DNA of 64,000 nucleotides from Elymus sibiricus (lineage: Eukaryota > Streptophyta > Magnoliopsida > Poales > Poaceae). The notes beneath the pieces were generated by a model. That model searched no databases. It was not told the origin of the DNA and worked only from the letters and a program-made list of their open reading frames with translations. Positions 1-10,516 of this stretch are shown in pieces; position 1 is the stretch's first letter, and the number at the start of each line of letters is the position of its first letter. Position numbers and translations under genes: made by a program. Location of the stretch: NCBI GenBank assembly GCA_039707655.1, contig CM077668.1:67411086-67475085 (forward strand). The letters run 5' to 3'.

Positions 1-966
1 CAGCCTTGTTTGATTGCTTCCTTCTCTTTAGCACATATTTGATAACCACGACTGAAGTTGAATCATAACATCATGCATATATATTGACAGTATTAATATG
101 GCACTTTATCATTATTTTAATATTTTCCCTTATGAACATACTGAAAATCTTAGCAATGATGCATCGCGGTATTCAGTCACATTTCTGCTGTTATTATGTT
201 TGTTGAATATATTTGTGGGTTAGTTATATGTGGATGAACCGCTGGCCTGGTTAATGAAATGCCTATCGATCTCTCTTTTGGCATTCTAGGCTTCTAACAC
301 TATAGTCAATTGATGCCATGTCATCCTTTCTCTGTGTGACTCTGCACATTTTCCTATCTTTGGTGTGCACAGTAATATGTAATCAATTCTCAGCGTGTTG
401 AAGAATACATATGAACATGTGAATATTTTTAAAGATGATAGAGAGCAAAATGGCTACTCCCAACTATTCATCTTGTTCCACTAGCGTATCCTACTCCCTC
501 CGTTTGGAAATAACTGACGTGATTTTAGTTCATAAGTAGTTGATCGGTTGATCCCCACTAACTCAATTCTCTTAACATGCAACTATGCCAACTCACCATG
601 TCACCATGCATTCCCCACTAACTTTAATTCTCTCGACATGCAACTATGCCAACTCACCGTGTCACCGCATGGAAATGACCCACCTTAACAAGCACCATGC
701 ATGCTACTCATATTCAATAAACATTCTACAATTATATAATAATCAAATATAACAAATTATATGTACTTTAGTTTCAGTTTCCATGTTGCTAATCCAAATA
801 CTAAAGTTTCATACTGCCAAATCTCATAGAAATAACTGCATAAACCTATTTTGGGCTCTCCCTGTTAACATATGCACTACATAATGGCATCTAATATATA
901 GTTGATGGTTATTAGTTAATCCTCCAATCTGCTTGAAATAGTCTCATGAATGTTTACTTTTTTCAG
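1..966. other. Intronic sequence upstream of the first visible ThrRS exon
   Basis: There is no recognisable exon before base 967. The stretch is AT-rich and should be intron of the threonyl-tRNA synthetase gene, whose earlier exons lie outside the window. A splice acceptor (tttcag) sits at 961-966. It contains one Stowaway-like end and a short tandem duplication, listed separately. Confidence 0.7.
494..780. repeat. Stowaway-like left end followed by a duplicated ~60-bp unit
   Basis: A CTCCCTCCGT terminus follows a TA at 492-493, but I find no matching inverted end nearby. Next come two adjacent copies of a ~60-bp unit (about 555-614 and 615-674), each containing ccccactaact, an aattctct core and gcaactatgccaactcacc. 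A related AT-rich repeat with AATTCTCTCAACATGCA motifs occurs at 28680-28960, so this is a dispersed family. Confidence 0.6.
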
Positions 967-3900
967 AGACCAGAGAAGTATTTAGGTGACATTGAGACCT
1001 GGAACAAAGCAGAGCAACAACTGACAGAAGCATTGAATGAGTTTGGGAAGCCATGGAAGGTACCTTTACGGAGTTGTTTTCCCCATAATTTTCCCATCAC
1101 CCATTGCTGCTAGATGTGCATTTATAGCATCTAGTACTTCCAGGGAATGCTTGTTTTATGGCTTAGTTGCATCTAAGCTTAGGCAAAGTGTGACTTGCCG
1201 CAAAGGTGTGGCTAACAAAATCCACACAAGTGGGCAATATTCTGAAAAAGGTTATATGCCACATGGACTGTGTGAACAATTAAGTGTGACAAGCCACAGT
1301 TGTGGTGCAAACCAAGAACAAACCTAAGACAGGGAAGTGTGTCCAGGAACCAAACAGGGTGTATACCAGATATCTGTTTTTGCATTATATTTCAGAGTGA
1401 TATCTGATACCTGTAGAAAGAATGTGAAAAACAACTCAAGGTCATTTACAGAAAGAACAGCAAAATATAAGCAAAAGGATACAAAAGGTTCACTTACTGG
1501 GGTATATTCTTGCAACCTCAAGTTACGAATGCTAATATTGAAGTTATCTTTAATTTGTCTTGTGACTGATCCGGTTTGTATCAGCGGTAGCGTATTTACC
1601 AGTGTTCTAGTTGCATTGAAAGAAGCTGCTACACCTGGCTGTTTCTTAAACCCTGAATCTGTCAGTACTTACTTAGATATCCATGTGCAGATAAATGAAG
1701 CAGATGGTGCTTTCTATGGCCCGAAAATAGATATTGGTGTGTTTGATGCCCTCAAGAGGAAATTTCAGTGTGCAACTCTACAGGTTCTCTTTTATGTTAT
1801 GTTGACATCAACTATAGAGAATATAATTGTCTTGTATTTAACCCTTATTGTCTGTTGCAGCTCGATTTTCAGCTGCCACTTCGCTTCAAGTTGACTTATT
1901 CTGCAGAGGATGAAGCCAAGCTTGAGAGGCCTGTAATGATACACAGGGCAATACTAGGATCAGTTGAAAGGATGTTTGCCATTCTTTTGGAGCACTATAA
2001 TGGTAAATGGCCGTTGTGGTTAAGCCCCCGACAAGCCATTGTTTGCTGTGTATCTTCCAATTCACTAACATATGCAAAAGAGGTAAATTGTCCTTGTATC
2101 TGAGAATCGATTAACTTAGAGCTCTTCTCTATGCTGACTAATAATTGATATCTCCTACCTGACTGTTTTTCACTTGGCGGACCTTAGCAATTTAATGGTG
2201 TCTTTGTGGTCCTTTGTGCTGATCTGTTAGGCAGTTCTTTTCTTTTCCTTTTGAATTCAGTTGCTATGTTCATGAACTTTGAATTATGATAACGCCACTT
2301 ACCTCCCCCCCCCTTGGGGCTCTATTTGTGGTACATGTTGTGTGTTATCGACAACTTTCATTGTTTCATTGTCAAACCTGTCTGCCATGCTCATCTCTAT
2401 TGGCTCTCTACAGTACGGACGAATTGAACCATGGGATTTTGCATGCTTATCATTATGTGTGCTAGGACAATTTTCTATCGGAACTCTTTGCAGACGTGCA
2501 TCACCAGTGGTGTTGTTTCACCCCGCCCCATTGAAGACCACCTTAAAACCTGCTGTTGTTGGTTATAGACCTAGTCCAGAATGGGTCAATTTGGTATTGA
2601 TAATGACCAGGGATAGGGCACTTGCCCTCTACTGTCCGGCGCCTCGGCTCGCCCCAGGCGTGGAAGAGAGGCTCTGTGATTCATTGGAACTTTTGTTTAT
2701 TGATATGTTGTCTAAAACAAGTACACGCTAGTCCTTTATGTACAACAGCTAACTTGATCCACAAGTTGGATCACAACAAAAACTCCTGACCGAGTTACAA
2801 CTCTACCTTTCTACCTTAATTGGATTCTATGTAATTTAAGGACGATTCATATCCAACATGGACACTTAAACTCTTTCTACTTTGTCCTACACCGTTCCTA
2901 ATATTCATGTACAAACCTACGCAGGCTTGCCGCATGGCTGCTGCATGTAGGACTTGAAGCCCATACCATCGTTGGTGTTGCTTGTCTATAACTGTCCAAA
3001 ATGCATTAGTCCATTTCGAGGTTAAACTGCCATAGTTACTTGTTGGTGCATAATGCTTTTGGCTGGGAAGTTCTGTTTCGTTCCCTCAGCTTTTGAGTTG
3101 TCTGTTGAAGCCTTAACTTTAAAGAATTTCCAGATTTTTTTTAATCTTTAGGCTATGATTCTAGATTTGGTTAAAAGTGTTCTGATATCACTACATTGTA
3201 GGCTAAAGGATCTACCAGTTGGACAGAGAATCAATGTTTAGTTGTAGACTCAGCTCACTAGGTTCTACCAGTGTCGGGCCCAATCATATTCAAAATCTGA
3301 GTTTGATCCTGTCTCAGAAGGGAAACTAGCTATATGCTTAATACATACAGGCCGAATCAAAACTACGTACTTTTCATGGCACATTACAGGAGGTTATTAT
3401 ATCCAAAGCTGTGGGCTTCTTGTGGGCCATGGGAAAAGTTATTTATTTGAGCTTTGTTTGCAATGGGTCTTAGGTCCTGGGAAGAATTAGATCTTTTTGA
3501 CAAGGTGGGGATGGATTTTAAACAGTCTCATGTTGAAATGATGATTACTCAATTGGATTATCTCTACTGTGTTCTTATTGTTTAATTATTCAATGTTGAT
3601 CTATTTCTTGATTGATGTAAAACATAAGCGCATACAGTTAGAAGCTTATGTAGTCTTTGTTTAAATTAGGCTCTATTGTCGATTAGCATATTCCAAAGGA
3701 CATTGGATGTACTAGTATTGGAACTATATTAATCATAACATAAATATTTTACAGTCTAGTAAATGTTCTCTGGGAAAACGTTATTTCACAATCTAGGTAA
3801 ATTTGGACGTGTTTACATTACATTAGGACACAAAGTGACTAATCGATTTGCTTCTCATTCTTAGGTTCATGCTAAGATACGTGCAGCTGGTTTTAAGGTT

Positions 3901-5315
3901 GACATTGACATGACTGATAGAACAATTCAAAAGAAGGTAATCAGATCTTGCCTTTTAGTGCACTTTCTTACCTTCTGTCGTAGTATGTGCTTATTTTGTT
4001 TGTCTGAACTTTCTGAATGGAAAATATGGATTATATGCAGCGTTGTGGTACACACTAATTTGATTGTTGGACTGAATGTACTGTATCTCGTTTTCTCCTT
4101 TATCATGCATCTAATATAGTTCAACTAGCAAAGTACCTGCGCTTTGGTGCGGATATAGAATACTTAATCGATCATATTAAGTCACCACCAGCTCCCATTT
4201 GAATACTACGTAAAGAAATACAAGAGTGTTTAGATCACTAGATCTAAACGCTCTTATATTTCTGTACAGAGGGAGTACTGTATTATTATAGTAAAGTAAA
4301 GATTGGTGGGTTGTACATGTACCTCACAATATTCTAAAAAAACTCCCAGCGAAACATAGGAATTCACAGATGTCGAGAATATATTAAACGCATTTATGTG
4401 CAAAAATAACACCTCTGCATCTTTTTAAAATTATTATCCACATTACTTGTCGCTCAAACGGATGTACGTATTTCTGTACTAGATACATCCATTTGAGCGA
4501 CAACTAATATGGATCGGAGGGAGTATTATTATTATTATTATTGATTGGTTGATTGATTGAAATGCGCAAGTACACAACTGAAATATCACAAAATTTGGAT
4601 CCTTCAAATCATCATTGCAGGTGCGGGAGGCTCAGTTAGCCCAATTCAACTATATTCTAGTCGTCGGCGCAAAAGAGGCAGAGTCTGGAAAGGTTTGGCT
4701 TCTCCCACCCTCGTAAAAAAAGGCCATTGCAGATTAAACCTAGCATATCTGATTTATTTGTCGGGAAACCTTGAAAGGTTAGGCTGATATAATCGGCTAT
4801 TTTGTTTTACGAATCTATCTCTTGGGAAACTATAGCATGGAATATCTATTACTAGTATTAGCAACGGTTAATTTGTATCTATAGTCTCCCCTGCTGCCGT
4901 TATTGGTAATTTTAGGAATTCCATTCAGTGTGCATGGACCAATGCATTAGGTACTTGTTTATTTATTAAAGTACACATGTGTATTCTGTGAATGGTAAAT
5001 CATGTACGAATGTTAAATCATGTACCAGGCCATGTTTGACTGCGGTTTTACTGTTGGAAGACTAAAACTGACCATACAGTTTACATCAGCAACAAAAGGA
5101 TCATATGGAGTAGTTCATATGCTTGCCTGATTTTGCCTGCCCTTGTATTGATTTGGCGCACTGATTATGGTTCCATATGAAATGCTGAATTATTATCTTA
5201 ATGACCTGTACTGTTGCAGGTCGTTCTGAGGGTAAGAGACAAGGCAGACCTATCCACAGAGAGCATTGCTGACGTCATCGCACGTTTCAGTGATGAAGTA
5301 GCGTCTTTCAATTGA
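967..5315 (+). CDS. Threonyl-tRNA synthetase, C-terminal exons (5' partial)
   Basis: Class II threonyl-tRNA synthetase, which charges tRNA-Thr. Six in-frame exons are visible: 967-1059, 1691-1783, 1861-2082, 3865-3936, 4621-4692 and 5220-5315 (TGA at 5313-5315), together 215 residues. All introns are GT-AG and phase 0. Exon 1 begins [12 protein letters not shown], exon 2 carries the [11 protein letters not shown] active-site stretch, and exon 3 the motif-3 region [12 protein letters not shown] followed by the start of the anticodon-binding domain. The last three exons complete that domain ([17 protein letters not shown]) and end DEVASFN. The catalytic N-terminal half lies upstream of the window, so cytosolic or organellar targeting cannot be judged. 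The introns contain MITEs; no frame damage is visible. Confidence 0.93.
4206..4275. mobile_element. Stowaway MITE in a ThrRS intron
   Basis: A short near-palindrome whose arms read agtgtttagatcacta and, inverted, tagatctaaacgctct, with the right end cagagggag followed by TA. The left terminus is eroded. It lies inside the intron between the fourth and fifth visible ThrRS exons. Confidence 0.8.
4431..4523. mobile_element. Second Stowaway-type MITE in the same intron
   Basis: The inverted arms are ttgtcgctcaaacggatgta and tacatccatttgagcgacaa around a short loop. The right end atcggagggag is followed by TA, then a TAT microsatellite. The left terminal bases are degenerate. Its sequence differs from the element at 4206, so it is a different Stowaway family. 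Confidence 0.8.
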
Positions 5316-5458
5316 TTTTTAAGTCGCATCATCTTTTTTGTTAGGCATCTACTGCACAACCCACATTGTAATTTGGTGAAGTGTGAGGTGAATGAAAAAT
5401 CGTGATATTTTGTTCTTGTTGTCACATGTACATTAACTGCCATTTATCAATTCTATAA

Positions 5459-5690
5459 GGGCCTCTTTGATTCGAAGGATTTTCATGGAATTGTTCAGGG
5501 GATTAGAATCTTTGGGAGTTTTGCCTATGTTTGTTGTTAGAATAGTAGGATTGAATCTTATTTGGGAAAAAACATTTATGTTTCCTGTGGTACAACAAAT
5601 CATGTAGTATTTGAGTGGGCAGCACATTCTAACCCTGTGTATTTTTTTTCTATTCCTGCATTTTTGCAATCCAGCCAATCAAAGAGGCCC
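5459..5690. mobile_element. Tourist/PIF-Harbinger-type MITE
   Basis: A 232-bp element. The left end gggcctctttgattc is mirrored by the right end caatcaaagaggccc, and both sides are flanked by TAA (5456-5458 and 5691-5693), the 3-bp target duplication typical of PIF/Harbinger. It lies about 145 bp after the ThrRS stop codon, so it may lie in the 3' UTR. A partial relative is at 50632. Confidence 0.85.
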
Positions 5691-6290
5691 TAAATATGTG
5701 GTACCCTTTCAGCCTCTGACTGATTTTCGTAGAATTGAAATGTGCAAAACGATGGGAATGGCTTAAACGAATGCAATTGAGGGCCTGCCTATGGGGGAGG
5801 ATGATCTTGTGACGTAGGTCTTTCAATAGTCTTGTTAAAATCGAGTTCACTCCGATTGCATTCAAGGTAATGATATGCACATTTTCCTATCTTTGACGAA
5901 AACAATCTGTTTATCATCTTGTGACATAGGATAATTGTTGTACTTGTGGCCGTGGTGGCCTGAGGGCTTCCATGGTCATTGCGGTGGGTTCGTTTCCTAG
6001 TAAGGGCGTGATGAGGACTCGCAACGCCTCGTGTATGATGGTAGATGGGTGTCGTTGTTGTTCAGACGAGGCTTGAGGTGCCGGCCTGCGCGCAGGGGCG
6101 GGGGGGGGGGGGGGGGGGGGGGTAAAGGACGGTGAAGCTGATTGGGTTCTACCCCCAGTAGTGTGGAAGCCGGTGGTGTTGAGGGGGCGATAATTACTGG
6201 CTCGGAGGCCAGGGGCGTCGTGACCGATGGAACCACGTGCCTAGCCGCGGCTCTACTTATGTTGGAGCCGCGCTTGCTGACGAAGATCCT
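5691..6290. other. No gene seen; contains a 23-base poly-G run
   Basis: I see no supportable coding region. A run of 23 G residues occupies 6100-6122, preceded by gcgcgcagggg. The sequence grades into the LINE remnant that follows and may include its decayed upstream part. Confidence 0.5.
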
Positions 6291-7290
6291 TTGTTCATGG
6301 GGCCGCTTGGAGCTGTCGTGAAGGGTGATGGAACTTTGGCCAGCTTAGGATCATCCCTTGGTTCTGGAAAGATAGGTGGATTGAAGGCCTTTGCTCCTCT
6401 CTGACCAAAGTCGGGGCGATCGCTAGGGAATCAAGAACGGGGCAGAAAGGGCTGCGGGGTAACAGGTATGTCTGGGACATCGAGCCTCTTGTCTTGCTGA
6501 TGGAAAAAGGGTGCTACAATGCGCTTAGGCATGCTATCCATAAAGTGAATCGAGATATCGTTCAACCGAACAAAATCTCTTGGCCATGAACCTCGAATGG
6601 GGGCTACTTGGCCAGCTCGGTGTACTGGCTCCTTTACCAAGGGACAACGATGTTTTTGGCGACGTATTGTGTTTGGAGATGCCGGCACCCCCTAAAATGC
6701 AAGATGTTTGTTTGGCTTGCCCTCCATCATAGAGTTTGAACTTCCGACAGGAAAGCTCGCCATGGATTGCAGGATGAAACGTTTCCATGCTTTGTTTGCA
6801 ATCAGGACGAGGACAACATCAAACACATCACCATGCATTGCGGGGTCGCGAGAGACTTGGCATAGATGCCTTTTCGGGTTTCATATCAATGTTGTTTGTC
6901 CCTCATCTGAGGACAACCTAGAAGATTGGTGGCTCGCTGCTAGGAGGATCTTTGCCAAGAAGAACAAGCGAGGATTCGACTCTTTAGTTATCTTGATTTC
7001 CTGGAACCTTTGGAAACAAAGGAATGCCCCGCGTCTTCGCGAATGTGAGGCACCAACACTCGGTGATGGAGTTGGTGGTGCTCATTTTCTTCGAATGGGA
7101 TGATTGGAGAAAGGCCGGTGCCGATGGGTTTGATAGTTTTGTGAGAAGTTAGTTTTAGGACCAATTTCTGAAGATTGAGGCCCCGAGCTAGCGCGAGCGC
7201 CTCATACAAAAGTTCCTTTCCTGCATGTGTTGGGTGTCCATCAAAACTGTGAATTTGCTCTGTACACATAATTCTCACTAAATTTGAATG
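6290..7290 (+). mobile_element. Decayed LINE (non-LTR retrotransposon), 3' region
   Basis: With several frame changes, plus-strand translation gives the C-terminal part of a plant LINE reverse-transcriptase polyprotein. A zinc-binding zf-RVT-like segment appears at about 6690-6860 (KCKMFVWLALHHRV, then PCFVCNQDEDNIKHITMHC), followed by a DNLEDWW...ISWNLWKQRNA stretch to about 7030. Multiple stops and frameshifts make it inactive. The short ORFs here are fragments of this one remnant, not genes. No poly(A) tail or target duplication was found. Confidence 0.8.
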
Positions 7291-7432
7291 CCATACATTT
7301 TTTTCTCCTGTTGCAACGCACGGGCGTAAATATTAGCTTCATGATTTTTTAATGATATTTGATGAATTATTCTGAATCAGTATTCTCTTTGCCTTGCATA
7401 ATCAGATCTAATGAATCTAATAGCGTTCATAG

Positions 7433-8078
7433 CGCCTCCTCCTCCTCCAAAAAAAAGCTAGGGTTCCTGCCTCTCGCCGGCGCTGCCGCAGGTCCGCCTT
7501 GTCTCCGGTGGCCCTAGGGCCATGGGGGCGCGGTGGATCCTGGCAAGGGCCGGCGGGAGGGCTCCGATTTTAGTCGTCCCTTTCCGTTTTGTTAGGGTTT
7601 GTGTCCTGCTCAGGAAGACGAGACGGCGGCGGCTCCCTGAAGATAGAATAAAGGTCTCCCCGCCTAGCCCTCGTTCCGGCGGTGCGTCTAGCATCGTTGG
7701 TGGGCGTGTGGAGGTGTGTCTCCGGCAGATCTATCTTTGGTGGATTTGCTCGGATCTCGTCGTTGTTCTTCTACGTTCGTGTGTCTTTGGATTGGATCCT
7801 TCCGATCTACGTTATTCTTCATCGGCGGCGGTTGCTGTTCTCGTGCGCTGGTCCTCTGGGGTCTTAGCACTACGACTTCCCGACTGTCTACTACAACAAG
7901 TTGTGCCCGACTCCGGCGATGGAGGGGCGATGACGGCGGCGCGCCTTCGGCTCGCTTCAGTACTTGTAGTCGTCGCTAGGTGGTCTATGAATCTGGATGT
8001 AATTTTTATTATTTCTGGTGTTCGTTGTACTGCCATGATTGAAGATGAATAGATCGGAAGTTTTCTCGCAAAAAAAAT
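7433..8078 (+). mobile_element. GC-rich retroposon ending in poly(A)
   Basis: A GC-rich block begins near a CTC/CTT-rich segment followed by gctagggttcctgcc, and ends at gaagttttctcgcaaaaaaaa. The abrupt composition change, the leader-like AGGGTT start and the A-rich 3' end resemble the other retroposons in this window. No convincing target-site duplication was found, so the 5' border is approximate. Overlapping ORFs in several frames are composition effects. Confidence 0.6.
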
Positions 8079-8239
8079 AAATACAGTCAAGCATTAAATC
8101 GGATTTACAATAGTGCTATTTCTCGATATCTCGTATGATATGTATATAACTAGATAAAGAATATAACAAACTGTAAATCAACTGTTTTTCTCTTGTGATA
8201 TTGCAACAGACTGGCCCTACAGACATGAAATGAACTCTT

Positions 8240-8295
8240 TTTTTTCACCCGTTGCAACGCACAGACGGCATATATGCCAGTAAAAAAAAAAATTT
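8240..8295. repeat. Recurrent CCCGTTGCAACGCAC transposon-end motif
   Basis: The motif cacccgttgcaacgcac lies here between T-rich and A-rich tracts. Close relatives occur at about 7309 (tgttgcaacgcacgggc), 43671 (cccgttgcaacgcacaggc) and, inverted, 50910 (gcttgtgcgttgtaacc). It looks like the terminus of a DNA transposon family common in grasses. I cannot pair the ends. Confidence 0.5.
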
Positions 8296-8399
8296 AGAAA
8301 ACTGAACAGGGATGGCTAACTCGACCGAGTCGCTACAGTAGTTTGAGCGGGTCGGCCCGCTCGGTCGATCTGTGCGAAAGAAGGGCAACTTTTTTTTTT

Positions 8400-8948
8400 T
8401 CGGGTGAAGCAAGGGCAACTTGACGCAGAGAGCTCCCTCCTGCTTCCCCGTGCCGCCGCAAGGCCAGAGGAGAGAGCAACGCAGGCGCCTGGATCCCCCG
8501 AGTGCCGCCGCCGACCCGTCCCGTACTCCGGTCGTCGCCCATCGGCGGCAGCATCTGGCCCTCGTGCGCCTCCGCCGCCGCTTCCTCTCCGCCCCGCCTC
8601 AGGTTCGTCCCGACACCCCGCTCTTCTGCCACGTAAGCTTAGAAAAAATGTGGTAAAAATGATCTTGCTTTCGGGTGTCGTAACCGTATGAGCGTGGATC
8701 GGTCAGCAGGTGATATGCTACCGAGTTGTTGTGGGGGCTGGCGAATCATTCTCATTTATACTAGATTACTAGCAAGAGATCTGGCGATTCGTTTTTGAAG
8801 TATGATTGAATTCAGAAGCAGCAATTGAGAGCAGACTCTAGGGAGGGAGGGAGGGAGCAGGTGGTATGATTAATAGCTGGCACAAATTAACATTTCCCTG
8901 TACTTTTCTTAAAAATCTGAAGACCTGTGTTTTCTGTGCTCTCAGCTG
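8400..8948 (+). promoter_or_regulatory. 5' leader region of the SEN2 gene with a probable leader intron
   Basis: GC-rich leader-like sequence (about 8430-8630) contains two plausible donors: cag|gttcgt at 8602 and cac|gtaagc near 8632. It is followed by an AT-richer stretch with a polypyrimidine-like end and a ctcag acceptor at 8941-8945, three bases before the ATG at 8949. A leader intron of about 310-345 nt is therefore likely. No clear TATA box was found. The exact donor and transcription start are inferred. Confidence 0.55.
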
Positions 8949-9827
8949 ATGGACATGTCTGGTCCAAGATGGAAGAAGGGCAAAGACGGCAAGGATTTCG
9001 CAGCTCTGGCAGCAGCTCAACCCATGTCAAGCATTGTTGCCAAGCTCCAGTCTTCACTGAAAGGATCAAAGCTTGTGGCAACTTTATCTAGCGGGGGTGG
9101 GGATGCGATTCTTGGCGTGAACTCGCAGCAAGCTGCGCTTCTGAACCGTGCCGCCTTTGGCCGGGCACTGGAAAATGCCGGAGCCGAGAAACAGTGGTTC
9201 CAGCTGGGCGCTGAGGAGGTCTTCTACCTTCGCCATGCTTTGAAGTGCATCATGGTTGAGTCAGCGAGCAAGGATCTGATGAGCGAAGGGGAGCTGTGGG
9301 ATCACTTATGCTCCGCATCAGAGTCATTTCCCGAGATGTACAAGGCATACTCGCATCTCAGGTCGAAGAACTGGGTGGTGCGGTCAGGTTTGCAGTATGG
9401 TACAGATTTTGTCGCTTACCGTCATCACCCAGCGCTCGTCCACTCAGAGTTTGCTGTGGTTGTGGTTCCAGAAGGATTGGGGTTCGGCGGTAGGTGTGGC
9501 CGCCTGAAGGTGTGGTCTGATCTACTCTGTGCACTCCGAGCTTCTGGCAGTGTGGCCAAGACACTGCTGGGTCTGACAATCTCCAGCAATGTCTGTGAAC
9601 TGAGATCCCCAGATTGTTTGGAACAGCTGGTTGTTCATGAAAGAACTATTACAAGGTGGAGAGCCCAGCAGTGCCGTGAGCAGCGATGTAAACCGTGCAG
9701 AGAAGAAGCATATAAGGAAGAACAAGATCACACCGGAGAAACTGTAGTTTTCAACTATTGGGGTGTAATACTAGGCTTCACAGTTCTTTCTAGCCTACTT
9801 GTATACAAGCTGAGATTCCGGCAATAA
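8949..9827 (+). CDS. SEN2: tRNA-splicing endonuclease catalytic subunit (SEN2 type)
   Basis: 292 residues in one exon. This is the subunit that cuts one splice site of intron-containing pre-tRNAs. The tRNA-intron endonuclease catalytic core lies at about residues 130-215: YGTDFVAY (Tyr157), HPALVHSEF (His165) and SGSVAKTLL (Lys204) match the Tyr/His/Lys triad of the family, so it should be active. The N-terminal region (1-125) contains the usual Sen2-type helical segment (LGAEEVFYLRHALKC). The conserved C-terminal strand region ends near CLEQLVVHERTITRW (224-237). A basic, Cys-containing linker then leads to a hydrophobic segment at about 268-286 with a basic end (KLRFRQ), which looks like a tail anchor. 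The ATG at 8949 directly follows the splice acceptor. The frame is undamaged. Confidence 0.92.
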   Translation: MDMSGPRWKKGKDGKDFAALAAAQPMSSIVAKLQSSLKGSKLVATLSSGGGDAILGVNSQQAALLNRAAFGRALENAGAEKQWFQLGAEEVFYLRHALKCIMVESASKDLMSEGELWDHLCSASESFPEMYKAYSHLRSKNWVVRSGLQYGTDFVAYRHHPALVHSEFAVVVVPEGLGFGGRCGRLKVWSDLLCALRASGSVAKTLLGLTISSNVCELRSPDCLEQLVVHERTITRWRAQQCREQRCKPCREEAYKEEQDHTGETVVFNYWGVILGFTVLSSLLVYKLRFRQ

Positions 9828-10516
9828 AGCTAAATATTTCTCTGTACTCCTATTGGTGATGTGTAACTTCTCATCCTATCGCAATCCTGTGCCGGTACTC
9901 TTGTGCATTTTAGAAATATTTCTAGAAATGGTGCATATATATATCCATACAACTGTATCTGACTGCAGAGTGCAGACATCATATTATGGCATGCTCCGGA
10001 CTGGCCTTTTCTGTGCCTTTTCAAGGACTGCAGGACTAGAAACCTCTGAATGACTACCGCACTCCAGCCTACTGAAGAAAAGAGGTACACTAGACACATT
10101 TTCTTCAAATATTGGCAGAGAGTTTTTCCTTATATATTTTCAGTGTTTAGTTCTTGAACACATTCAGGTCTTAAGTATACATGTAGTAAAACATCAGAGT
10201 CGATATCTACTGTATTGAAGAACTGAAGGCACAATGTCTGTAGTAAAGCATGTATGAATTATGATCATAGACAAAGGTGGCAACATGAAGTCTGTAAATA
10301 CACATATCATATCATATTATTATTATGTATATATATTCAACAATTTGACTGGATCTGTCTCTGAATTGATAAATCCACACACAGTAAATAATATAATCGC
10401 CATAATTAGATATCATTATGTGATCTTAAAGCGCAACTGTGGAATAACAGCATGCACAATGGTAGCTATTCATTCTTTCTTCCTATTTGAGGCTCCCGCC
10501 TTTAGGTGCGCATTGG
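9828..10516. other. Intergenic 3' ends of two convergent genes
   Basis: About 690 bp separate the stop codons of the plus-strand SEN2 gene and the minus-strand TANGO2-like gene. The sequence is AT-rich with no coding signal and presumably holds both 3' UTRs and polyadenylation signals. No repeat was recognised. Confidence 0.6.

Noticed and set aside
2279..2731. 150-codon ORF in the ThrRS intron
   Set aside because: It has no domain and a poly-C tract, and it lies between two exons that join in frame.
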